29,606 nt of DNA from Entrophospora sp. SA101 (taxonomy: Eukaryota > Glomeromycota > Glomeromycetes > Entrophosporales > Entrophosporaceae), in NCBI GenBank assembly GCA_958430865.1, contig CAUDNR010004275.1, forward strand, positions 1 to 29,606. The letters run 5' to 3'. Positions within the stretch are counted from its first letter, which is position 1. The number at the start of each line of letters is the position of its first letter. Shown one piece after another: positions 9,059-18,085 of the stretch. A program made the translations under genes and the position numbers. The notes beneath the pieces are model-generated. The model was given only the letters and a program-made list of their open reading frames with translations, did no database searches and was not told where the DNA came from.

Positions 9059-9149
9059 TCAGAATACTCTGACTGGGAGTATTTCTAGCCATATATTTTA
9101 GGTAAAGGGGGTTTTTGTCACCTTTTACAATGAGTATGCAGAAAAATTT

Positions 9150-9369
9150 CAAATCAAAAATTAATGCTCAATATATAGAATATATAAAGGGGTTTTTGTG
9201 TCATGTGATTTTGGATGATAGGATTTAGATGACCAGACACTTATCAAAGCAGGTTTTTGGGTCGAGGAGAGTAGTCATCACCCGGAGCTAGTGTCAAGAC
9301 ACATAGTACCATTAAACAGATATCGAAAAAGTGATACGCAAAGGTAAGAAAAATCGAACTTTTATGTAT
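9150..9369. other. Unique spacer between tandem repeat and truncated piggyBac copy
   Basis: About 220 bp with no supported gene, somewhat GC-richer around 9250-9310. It abuts the truncated 5' edge of the right piggyBac copy. Confidence 0.5.
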
Positions 9370-9375
9370 CAAAAA

Positions 9376-10435
9376 AATATATCTTCCTTCATCCAATGTC
9401 TCAATTGATGAGATGATAGCACAATTTTCTGGAAGAAGCCCACATACATTCAGAATTAAAAATAAACCAAATCCTGAAGGATACAAAATTTTATCACTTT
9501 GCGATTCTGGATACACATACACCTTTATGTTTGTTTCACAAATTGTAAAAACAATCATTGAAACTATTCCTAATGTCAATCAAATTGGCACAGAAGTTTA
9601 TCATTTGGTAAAGCAATTACCACTAGGAAAAGCTTTCAATATTTTTATGGACAATTACTTTTCATCAATCAATTTATTTACATATTTAAGGAGTCAAGGA
9701 TATGGTGCATGTGGTACCATTAGGACTAATACTGCAAAATTTCCATCCATCTTAAAAGAAGAAAAAGAGTTAAAAAATTTAGAATGGGATCATTTGAAAG
9801 GTGTAGTAATAGATAATGTATTATCATTATTATGGATTGATAATGGACCTGTGACTATGCTTACTACAATACATAAAATAGATGGAATGGAAAATAGAAT
9901 AGAAAGAAATAGAAGAAGACCAAGAGAGACAAGTACTAACACAAACAAATTAAAAATTGTATTTGGAAATCAAACAAGAAAGGTGTTACCAATTCCTAAA
10001 GTAATTGATGACTACAACCACCACATGGGTGGAGTTGATGTGGCTGACCAGCTTCGTAGTTATTATTCCACTCAATTAATAGCATTCAGGACTTGGTATC
10101 CACTTTTTTTCTGGCTCTTAGACACAGCTGTTGTAAATTCATTTATTGTTTGTAAAAAGTTAGGAATTTCTCAAGAACATAAAAAGTTTAGAATTCAAAT
10201 AGTTAAAGAATTGATTAAGGAAGCAACTCAAAACCCATTAAAAAGAAATACTCGTAATGGAGAAAATGGAGAGACATCTGAAAAGAAAAATGACAATAAA
10301 AGATTTCGTGTTTCTGACATTTTTGAATTACCAGCAACTAGATTAATTGGTAATGATCATTTTCCCGAATACCGCGAAGAAAGAAACTCCTGCTTGTGGT
10401 GCAGGTATGATTTAAAAAAAAAAAAATGCACCTAG
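9376..10435 (+). pseudogene. piggyBac transposase, 5'-truncated
   Basis: The similarity-supported frame opens at KKIYLPSSNV and runs to a TAG at 10433-10435; the first in-frame ATG is at 9413 (340 residues from there). The three catalytic Asp motifs (LCDSG, FMDNYFSS, GGVDVADQ) are present, but the N-terminal region is absent. It differs from the left copy at two residues I could find (Ala/Thr in TSTN-x-NKLK, Cys/Arg in DQL-x-SYYS) and by having one 35-residue unit instead of two. The same 13-A run at 10414-10426 cuts off the Cys-rich tail. Without the N-terminus it is unlikely to act alone. Confidence 0.8.
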
Positions 10436-10769
10436 GCCACAAAACCCTCCACAAAGTCAAATTTGGTGTTCTAAATGCAATGTAGTATTATGTTGCAACA
10501 ACAAACGTCCAAGTTGTTTTAAAAACTATCATTCTGTACAAGAATAATTTTTGTTTTATTTGTTTTAGTTATTTTTATATAGTTATTTTTATAACTATTA
10601 TTTTTATATATAAAATAATATAGTTATTTTTTTGTAAATATTTTTATATAAAATAATAGTTATTTTTGTAAATATTTTTATATAAAATAATATTAGTAAT
10701 TATTTTTGTAAATATTTTTATATAAAATAATAATAGTAATTATTTTTGTAAATATTATTTTTTTTTGTT

Positions 10770-10789
10770 CGCAGGCAAATTTGCCTGCG
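10770..10789. repeat. 20-bp perfect palindrome, copy 5 (3' end of truncated piggyBac)
   Basis: CGCAGGCAAATTTGCCTGCG followed by AGAATATCC; the exact counterpart of copy 2 in the inverted second element. Confidence 0.85.
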
Positions 10790-10935
10790 AGAATATCCGT
10801 CCACATTTTCACAATTGTTTGTGTAATAGTATACAAAAAAAAAGGGTACTAAACCAGTTTTCTGACCTTAATGAAAGACGTGCTACGTATATATTAAAAT
10901 ATACATATTCTGTATTGGTTTTAATAGGGTAGAAC

Positions 10936-11227
10936 AACAGGAGAGAACGTCCTATATAAGGAATGGATTTTCACAATTGATTACAATTTTTTTATACAGT
11001 TTAAAATACTTTTACAAGGGTATNNNNNNNNNNAATAGTTGTTTAATGAATGGTGTTACCCATAACAACACCTGACGTATTTTGAGTACTTTAAACAATT
11101 ATGAATTTACGTCGTGCAACATAAATTAAATTTATCACAGTGATCATCAAATTGTGACATAAATAGAATTTCCACTATGCTACGCATCGATCAACAAACT
11201 TTTTTTCTTTTTTTTGTTCTTGTTACA
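10936..11227. other. Spacer containing an assembly gap
   Basis: Ten N bases at 11024-11033 mark a gap of unstated true size, so the two sides may not be contiguous in the genome. The rest is AT-rich with no ORF. The part just before 11228 would contain the promoter of the broken gene that follows. Confidence 0.9.
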
Positions 11228-12165
11228 ATGCCACAAAAGAAAGATTCAAATAAAAGAAGCAAAACTGAAGTTCGCGAGGAATATTTTGATCAAGTGTTTT
11301 AAGGATGGTGGTGGTGGTGGTTATTGCCCACCACTCGTCGTCATTCTAGTTATTTTTAAAAATGATGATTGTGGTTATTGTTGTTAAAATAAAAATTTTT
11401 GTTATTCCATATTATTCATTTTCTTCTTATATATATATATCCAACCAAAAAACTTAAAAAAGAAAATGTGATGTCGATAAAGAAAATTTGGAAATAAATG
11501 AAGGTTAAGATAACAACAACAATATAAAATCGGTGGAGTTGGAAGAGTTAGAGCTTAATAATGAGATAGTTATTGGAGAAAATGAAATTTCAGATTTTTA
11601 TCCGTTAAATGATGTAGAATCAACTATCAATGAGGCAGAACCCAGTAGTGAGTCTCTCGTACAAAAATATCCAAATGTAGATAGCCCGAAAGATAATTGG
11701 CTTTTACCTTCAGGAAGATTGATAAGAAATATAATTTATGGGCCAAAGAATTTTCACAAATCGCAGTAAGTTGCAGATTTATATTTTCTTTTATCTCATC
11801 TTCCAATTTCACATATACAATTGTTATTTGTTTATATCTTTAGTCCATCACATTTTGGAATAATACGTATTGGTGTCAATGTTCGTAAGCCCGAATGGAT
11901 AGAGGATGAAGATTGGATCTATTTGAATTCAACTGTTGAATTCCCACGCTTTAAATTATCTTCTAACACAGAAGAATTACTAATTTTACTTTTAAAGACC
12001 GTAAGTGTAATCAATATTGTTATTATTATTTTTTTAATAAAATTTTATTAACAAATGTTAATGATAGGACTCTTTAACCGAATATAAGAAAACCATTCGT
12101 GAAGCAAAATACAAAAATGATATCGATCCTGAAATGGAATTTATTACGGATGTTCTTTGGTGGTT
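11228..12165 (+). pseudogene. Broken multi-exon gene of an unrecognised acidic protein
   Basis: Inferred exons are 11228-11295 (start MPQKKDSNKRSKTE), 11463-11765, 11844-12000 and 12069-12165, with GT-AG introns; the 11766 and 12001 donors are GTAAG. The exons join in frame to give an acidic protein with DNWLLPSGRLIRNIIYG, then HPSHFGIIRIGVN, then DPEMEFITDVLWWL. A TAA lies in frame at 11509-11511 in the second exon. After the donor at 12166 no further exon is seen before the repeat that starts near 12290, so the 3' end is lost. I recognise no named domain. The stop plus truncation argue for a pseudogene. Confidence 0.55.
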
Positions 12166-12210
12166 GTAAGTGTTCTAACAACAATTCATTAAATTAATCT
12201 CTGATTTTTT

Positions 12211-12268
12211 TATTTATTTATTATTTATTGATTAATTTTTATTTATTTATTATTTATTGATTAATTTT
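12211..12268. repeat. 29-bp tandem repeat, two units
   Basis: Two direct copies of an AT-only unit (TATTTATTTATTATTTATTG and so on) with period 29. A simple slippage repeat between the broken gene and the diverged end of the right arm. Confidence 0.75.
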
Positions 12269-12289
12269 GATCAATTTTGAAGTGCAAAT

Positions 12290-12563
12290 AATGTATTTAA
12301 TACTATACATGTCACTAAAATTATTGAATTGCGTCAGACGCAATTAAAAATCTGTAAAATTGCGTCTTGCATCACTCATCATAATTTTTATGACTGACTC
12401 AAGACGCAATCCGTGATCGTTTTTTTTTTATTTTTTAATATTAACATGTTTCCAAAAGTTACTTTAAGCATCTCGGGAAACATAAGATACATTCGTATAA
12501 TATGTATTTTATTAATTATTTATTTATTGTAATTTTATATAATATACGAATGTAATTATTGAT
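12290..12563. repeat. Diverged inner edge of the right arm (GACGCAATT repeat)
   Basis: This matches the reverse complement of about 4637-4950 but with several substitutions and an indel of about 60 bp, unlike the matching arm from 12564 onward. It contains the same ATTGCGTC/GACGCAAT motifs. The change from exact identity to clear divergence at 12563/12564 is a sharp break inside a repeat. Confidence 0.75.
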
Positions 12564-12833
12564 TGTTAGAAGTAATTTGACTTCTAGGATTGTATTTGCG
12601 AAATTGAACGTAAAATTCATAAAAACTGTTATAATTTGATAACAGCGAAAATTAAATTATTACAACGCTATTGTAAGACAGTGCATATTCCATCATTCAC
12701 GAATTGCGTCTCGCGTCACGAATTGCGTCTGCGTCAATGCGTCTCACAGTGAACCAATTGCGTCACAGGACTTTTAATTTTGACCACATGTATAATGTCA
12801 TTCTTTCAATTGATCTTTTATTTTGTAATATAG

Positions 12834-13014
12834 CATCAGGAAATTTTTCTGACGCAGATTTACGTAAGTTTGCGGTGGGCCGGTAATATTATGCAAATAA
12901 GCATACAAAAATTATGCGATTATTTACATCGAGTGTAAATATTACATAATTTTTATGCAAATATTACAACTTTACATATTAAAATTTATGGACGGCGGGA
13001 AAAATTTCCTGATG
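12834..13014. mobile_element. 181-bp MITE, perfect 16-bp TIR (right copy)
   Basis: The mirror copy of 4186-4366, with the same 16-bp TIR and a 3-bp flanking duplication (TAG on this strand). It lies about 290 bp upstream of the Myb/SANT start and could therefore sit in its promoter region. Confidence 0.75.
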
Positions 13015-13089
13015 TAGTAGTATACACAAAATTAAAAAATTCATTTGAATAAGTGAAAATTGAACATCAAAAAAAATGTTATTTAAATA

Positions 13090-13238
13090 TACCATATTTG
13101 CAACATTTTCTTCAATTAATTGTAACAGTGTTTCAATCAATTATAACATTTGCCTCAATTAATTGTGACAACATTTCAATTAATTATTATTATAGTAATA
13201 GCATTTGTCAATTAATTATGACACTTGATATGTCATGA
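13090..13238. repeat. Degenerate minisatellite upstream of Myb/SANT gene (right copy)
   Basis: The mirror copy of 3962-4110: about five imperfect units built around TCAATTAATTGTNACA, ending some 70 bp before the Myb/SANT start codon. Confidence 0.6.
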
Positions 13239-13307
13239 GACCCCAATGATGCTTGAGATGGATGATCAGATAATTTGTTGTATTACATTGTATTATAAGA
13301 AAAAAAA

Positions 13308-14354
13308 ATGAATATAACTATATTATTTAATCGTCGTTTGTTTATCCTCAAGATTAATCGTGTTAATATTACTAATTCAATAATAGCAATAAATTCGCAT
13401 AATGGACGAGCCCACACAACCCAAACCAACAGGATCAAAACAAATAACAATATTAATACTAGGGTCAGTAACATTAACACCAATAATTCTAAAAGTATAA
13501 CTAAATCATTGTTATCACTACCATCGCCACCAGTCTCATCGTCATTATCTGACGATGTATATCAACGTTTTCGATCTAGAGAGATGTTGAGGTGGACACA
13601 GGAGGAAACTGATTTGTTGGAGAAAGCGGTTGTCAAACACGGGACTGAATGGGAATTAATATCAGTGGAATATTTCAATTGCAAAAAAGACACTGCAGCT
13701 TTATCACGAAAATGGAACTACATTAGAAAAAATAAATCACTGTTATATTACGATCGATGGACAGAGGAAGAAGATAAGAAACTGAAAATGCTTACTAAAA
13801 AGCATGGAACAAACAATTGGAGCAAAATTGTGGAACAGTTTAATAATACACGGAATCTACTACAAATTAAAAGACGATGGGAACAACTAGCATGGAAAAA
13901 AAAAGGTAAATGGTTACCGGAGGAACATGCGATGTTGACACTTTTAGTAGAACAGTATGGGTTCAAGTGGAATGCTTTCTCAAGAGTTCTTGGTAGACCA
14001 CCCGGAACTTTACGACTATACTATGACTATGCCATAGCCAATCCACCTTGGACGAAAGTTGAAAATGATCAATTGTATCAGGCGGTGAAGGATCATGGCG
14101 AGGATTGGGATAATATCAAAGAATTGTTTCCTTATCGATCAAAAAATAACCTTAAATATCATTATGACAGATCAATATCGGTTAATCCTTTAATTAAAAA
14201 AGGAATTTGGTCTGAAGAAGAGATTAGGGCTCTTGAGATTTCCTACAGTAAGCATGGAAAGAAATGGAGATTGGTTTCTGCTGATGTTGGTACAAGATCT
14301 TCGATCCAATGTAGATTACGATTTAAGGCTTTAAGTGAAAAAGATAATAAATAA
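13308..14354 (+). CDS. Five-repeat Myb/SANT-domain protein (right copy)
   Basis: A 348-residue protein with five tandem Myb/SANT repeats (about residues 94-139, 149-195, 200-243, 247-288, 298-342). Key Trp residues are seen at the repeat starts (W96, W151, W202, W248, W301) and again mid-repeat (for example W115, W171, W221, W267, W320). Five repeats filling the C-terminal three quarters is more than the two or three of classic c-Myb and recalls SNAPc4- or REB1-like DNA-binding proteins. The N-terminal 81 residues lack acidic residues and begin MNITILFNRRLFIL, which resembles a mitochondrial presequence; alternatively the true start is internal (M93). It precedes the Rua1-like gene by about 700 bp on the same strand. 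Confidence 0.88.
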   Translation: MNITILFNRRLFILKINRVNITNSIIAINSHNGRAHTTQTNRIKTNNNINTRVSNINTNNSKSITKSLLSLPSPPVSSSLSDDVYQRFRSREMLRWTQEETDLLEKAVVKHGTEWELISVEYFNCKKDTAALSRKWNYIRKNKSLLYYDRWTEEEDKKLKMLTKKHGTNNWSKIVEQFNNTRNLLQIKRRWEQLAWKKKGKWLPEEHAMLTLLVEQYGFKWNAFSRVLGRPPGTLRLYYDYAIANPPWTKVENDQLYQAVKDHGEDWDNIKELFPYRSKNNLKYHYDRSISVNPLIKKGIWSEEEIRALEISYSKHGKKWRLVSADVGTRSSIQCRLRFKALSEKDNK

Positions 14355-15047
14355 TTGAGACGAAATTAAATCATTATCTGAATTTGAAAAAATTGATCCG
14401 ATAATGCAACAAACAGTTAGTTAATGATAATGATAGTCTAACAACCACAGTATAATAATTATTGGTATAAATGATCTTATCAAATCATTATAAAAAAAAA
14501 AAAAAAAAGTGTGAAAGCTTTTTTTTGAAATAGTCAAATCGCAAGTATAAATGATATCATCACATAACAATAAAATCAATTAAAATGACATATTATATAT
14601 ATTTATGATTTTCACCGGAATATATAATTTTTTTTACCAATTAAACCTTTTGCCAATTAAAACTTTTACTATTAAACTTTTTTTTCCACATTTTAATATA
14701 TAAATAAATTTATTTTTATTTTTATTTTTATTTTTGTTTTTATTTTTATTTTTATTTCCAAAATTTTCCCCTCAAAAAAAAACTCAAATATAATCTGTGA
14801 TCAATAAATCATTAGCAAAGGCATATTATCTTTTTAATTTGATTTATCCATCAAAATTTTTTTTTTGCATATTAAAATATAAATAATCATGATATTAAAT
14901 AATATATATATAAATAAATAATTGCTAATAACATTTTTATGCCTTTACCATTTTTTTAGCACGCGAGTAGTTTGCCCAAATCATTAATTTTTAATATAGT
15001 TAGTTACACATAGCATACGAAATTATAAAAGGACGACGGCGATTATA
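14355..15047. other. Intergenic region between Myb/SANT and Rua1-like genes (right copy)
   Basis: About 690 bp of AT-rich DNA with a 17-base A run near 14492-14508 and a (TTTTTA)n-like run near 14711-14755. It must contain the Myb 3' end and Rua1-like promoter. I see no ORF or RNA gene. Confidence 0.6.
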
Positions 15048-15991
15048 ATGTATTGCCAAGGAGGTGATGATTCATTATTTGCAAGTAAATATATTTTTAT
15101 TCGAAATTTTATTATAATTTATGTTTTGATTAATGAAAAAAATTTTTTTTTTCAAGTTTCACCCTCGACACACAATTCGTCATCATCATCATCATTGTTA
15201 CCAATTGAAAGTTCAATTTCGGCGTCTTTATTAAATAATCATACTTTTCCTTCTGCTTTATCCACCACGACTACCGTAACCGTAACCGCTGTTGCTACTT
15301 CACCCTATCAATCATCACCTACTACTACTGACATACATGGACAATCATCTTCATCGCAACAGCAAGAATTACCACTACAGCAAGTACATGAATTGTCATC
15401 ATCACCATTATTAAAAAAAGAGCAAGAAGGACAAGAGAAAATGCATTATCATTCCCCTCAAAATGATGATGATCATCAAAATTTTCCACAAAGAGACAGA
15501 TTTGTTGATCATCTTTCTAGTAATAATAATATACAACCACATAATAATAATGAGAATATACAACAATGTACGTTCTTCTTTTTTTATTCATTTTAATTAA
15601 TGAATTAACTGATTTGTTAATCGCTATTTTTAGATTTTCTTGATCTTTGTTCCCAAGAAATAACTCAACAACGTAATCAACAGCAACAGTTTAACACTAC
15701 CAATTCACATATTTCGTATGAAGAAACTAGCAATAATACAAATGATGATGATCTATTACAATTTATTATTAATCCTTGTTTATTTAATATTGAAGATGGC
15801 AAAAATGGTAAAAATTTTTCTTTAGGTTTTGTTATCCTCCAAGATTAAATTAATTAATTAATCTCTTTTGAATTAAGGAGGAAATGATATAATGTCAACT
15901 CATCATCACACAAATTACTATAATAGTTATATCAATAATGGTGATGACGACGATGATGGAAATCTTAACATCAATAACAAAAACAATAATT

Positions 15992-16023
<32 letters not shown>

Positions 16024-18085
16024 GAGAATATATGTGCTAATGGCATTGATATTAATAATAACAATGAAATAAATATAGTTGGTAGTCTTGACATTGACGA
16101 TGACAATAGTTTTGGCATCAACAAGACAATTCACAATCACACTTTTGATCAATTTTTAGAACATCCTACTAAACGTCAAAAACTTTTGAAAACATCATGT
16201 AATAATAACAATGATGACGATAATCTGGATTTTTGTGATATTGGTATTGATAATGAATCATCAATTCAATGGAATAATAATCATAATAATACTACCATTA
16301 TTACAAGTAATGATAACCACAATATTCATATTAGTAATAATAATAATATTGGAAAAGATGATTTGATGAAATTTCAACAACAACAAAATTCATCATCGAG
16401 TAATTCTGTAGATATCTTTCATTTAATAGAAAATGATGATTTAAAAAATGACTTGATTAATTTATCATCGCCGTCATCATCACTAACACTTCAGCCACGG
16501 TCTTTGCTGTTAACATCAAAATTATCTCCTTCATCATCAACCACAACAATCATAGCTAATAATGATAGTTTATCTGAACGAGCAAACCAATTTTCAGAAA
16601 AACGACCGCTCATATCTACAATATCTTATAATGATGATGGTGTTGATGACGATAGTACAACAACTACATATCCATATCTTTTGAGAACAATTCCAAATAA
16701 CTCTCAAGTAAACGACGATAATAATGATAATTCTTCAGCTGCCGCTTCAATATTATATCGTGAGCAAACAAAATCAATTAAAAAAGAAACAAATTTAACA
16801 ACTCCAGTTTTAATGGTACCAATTGATGATTACCACACATCATCAAATATTTCATCAACATCGTCATTACTTCATCATCAAAAATATTCAACATTTCAAA
16901 TTCAACCAAAAATTGATATGAATGAAACTATACCTGAAACACCCAGGCCGCCCGCTGATCCTAACGATGATCTGGCACAAAGGCCGGATGCTCTACCAAG
17001 AAGGCAAAAATTACGATATCCAGGAGATTTATATACTCCTCAATGGGTCAGATACTCTGGTCATAAAAAAGAAGGTTATTGTGATAATTGTGAACCAGAT
17101 AAATGGTTACAACTGAAAAATAGTGCTTACTGGTAAGTGCAAAGTTTATTATTATATAATATATGCGTTTGTGTGTATAAATATTCTGATTAATGATATT
17201 ATTATTAAATAAAGGTATCACAAACAATTTTTGCATCTACAATATCTTATAATGATGATGGTGTTGATGACGATAGTACAACAACTACATATCCATATCT
17301 TTTGAGAACAATTCCAAATAACTCTCAAGTAAACGACGATAATAATGATAATTCTTCAGCTGCCGCTTCAATATTATATCGTGAGCAAACAAAATCAATT
17401 AAAAAAGAAACAAATTTAACAACTCCAGTTTTAATGGTACCAATTGATGATTACCACACATCATCAAATATTTCATCAACATCGTCATTACTTCATCATC
17501 AAAAATATTCAACATTTCAAATTCAACCAAAAATTGATATGAATGAAACTATACCTGAAACACCCAGGCCGCCCGCTGATCCTAACGATGATCTGGCACA
17601 AAGGCCGGATGCTCTACCAAGAAGGCAAAAATTACGATATCCAGGAGATTTATATACTCCTCAATGGGTCAGATACTCTGGTCATAAAAAAGAAGGTTAT
17701 TGTGATAATTGTGAACCAGATAAATGGTTACAACTGAAAAATAGTGCTTACTGGTAAGTGCAAAGTTTATTATTATATAATATATGCGTTTGTGTGTATA
17801 AATATTCTGATTAATGATATTATTATTAAATAAAGGTATCACAAACAATTTTTGCATGGAATTTCTTCAGTATCTGGAAAAATGTTTATTTCTCCGGTGG
17901 AAATACGCAAATTTGACTCGCCTGGCAAACGTACCGAAGGTCTTTGTCATCAATGTAATCAATGGGTTACAATTTCAACTTCTCGTAAAAAAAATTCTAT
18001 GCTCTGGTACCGTCATGCTCATAAATGTCATGTTTACATCAAACCAAAAGTTATCCACAAAATATTAAAAGAAGATAGACTTTAG
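15048..18085 (+). CDS. Rua1-like zinc-binding transcription regulator
   Basis: Inferred exons: 15048-15084, 15157-15567, 15634-15807, 15878-17132 and 17836-18085, all GT-AG, joining in one frame to about 708 residues. The first 550 residues are Asn/Ser/Asp/Gln-rich low complexity, typical of an activation or disordered region. The C-terminal part matches the Rua1 C-terminal domain family (formerly DUF4451): ETPRPPADPNDD, then CDNC (C609, C612), SAYWYHKQFLHGIS across the last splice, EGLCHQC (C663, C666) and WYRHAHKCH. The Cys/His set suggests zinc binding. In Ustilago maydis Rua1 activates a glycolipid gene cluster; the targets here are unknown. A 621-bp tandem duplication spans the end of exon 4 and intron 4. 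The full protein needs the 17133 donor to join the 17835 acceptor, skipping the extra copy; splicing at the first acceptor gives a frameshifted, truncated tail. Confidence 0.75.
15991..16020. repeat. Trinucleotide (AAT)n microsatellite coding for poly-Asn
   Basis: A run of AAT codons giving nine Asn residues inside the Rua1-like protein, identical in length to the left copy. Confidence 0.85.
16614..17855. repeat. 621-bp tandem duplication inside the Rua1-like gene
   Basis: Units 16614-17234 and 17235-17855 repeat with period 621 and look identical. Each contains the last third of exon 4, the 82-bp-class intron 4 with its GTAAGT donor and the first 20 bases of exon 5. The junction (TTGCATCTAC, 17231-17240) shares only AT with both parents. 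The extra unit would read out of frame if translated through the first acceptor (tail ends in TGA after LHIHIF). Confidence 0.95.

Larger units (their letters stand above)
8110..9149. repeat. 520-bp tandem duplication, two units
   Basis: Units 8110-8629 and 8630-9149 are direct repeats with period 520 and look identical. The join between them shares at most a base or two with the outer flanks. Each unit carries the palindrome with its GAGAATATC flank, a small ORF (8407-8538 and 8927-9058, 43 codons) and an AATACTC/GAGTATT hairpin. The first unit includes the probable 5' end of the piggyBac element, so the duplication seems to postdate that insertion. Confidence 0.93.
9370..10935 (+). mobile_element. 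piggyBac-family transposon, 5'-truncated copy in inverted orientation
   Basis: Similarity to the reverse complement of the left copy begins at about 9370, in the middle of the transposase, and continues past the 3' palindrome to the sequence GGGTAGAAC near 10935. The 5' third of the element (first exon, intron, promoter and 5' end) is missing. The non-coding tail differs from the left copy by small indels near 10600-10740. Confidence 0.8.
12564..16678 (+). repeat. Right arm of large inverted duplication
   Basis: The exact reverse-complement partner of 522-4636. It holds the complete Myb/SANT gene and the first 1631 bp of the Rua1-like gene. At 16678 the right copy continues into the rest of the gene, whereas the left copy switches to the 526-bp segment, so this side looks like the ancestral arrangement. 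Confidence 0.95.

Noticed and set aside
8110..9149. Spaced identical repeats considered as a CRISPR-like array
   Set aside because: Only two long adjacent units, no short direct repeats with unique spacers, and the DNA is clearly eukaryotic.
9244..9579. Minus-strand 111-codon frame over the start of the truncated piggyBac
   Set aside because: It is the antisense of the transposase frame; the same antisense frame exists in the left copy at 6938-7165.
15268..15300. CCGTAACCGTAACCG run considered as a telomere-like repeat
   Set aside because: Only two or three units, inside a coding exon of a Thr/Val-rich stretch; not a telomeric array.
522..16678. Simple palindromic read artefact (missed adapter) as the full explanation
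   Set aside because: The arms turn into different spacers, different piggyBac versions and a diverged repeat before the centre, so a single fold-back read cannot explain it all. Other kinds of artefact remain possible.
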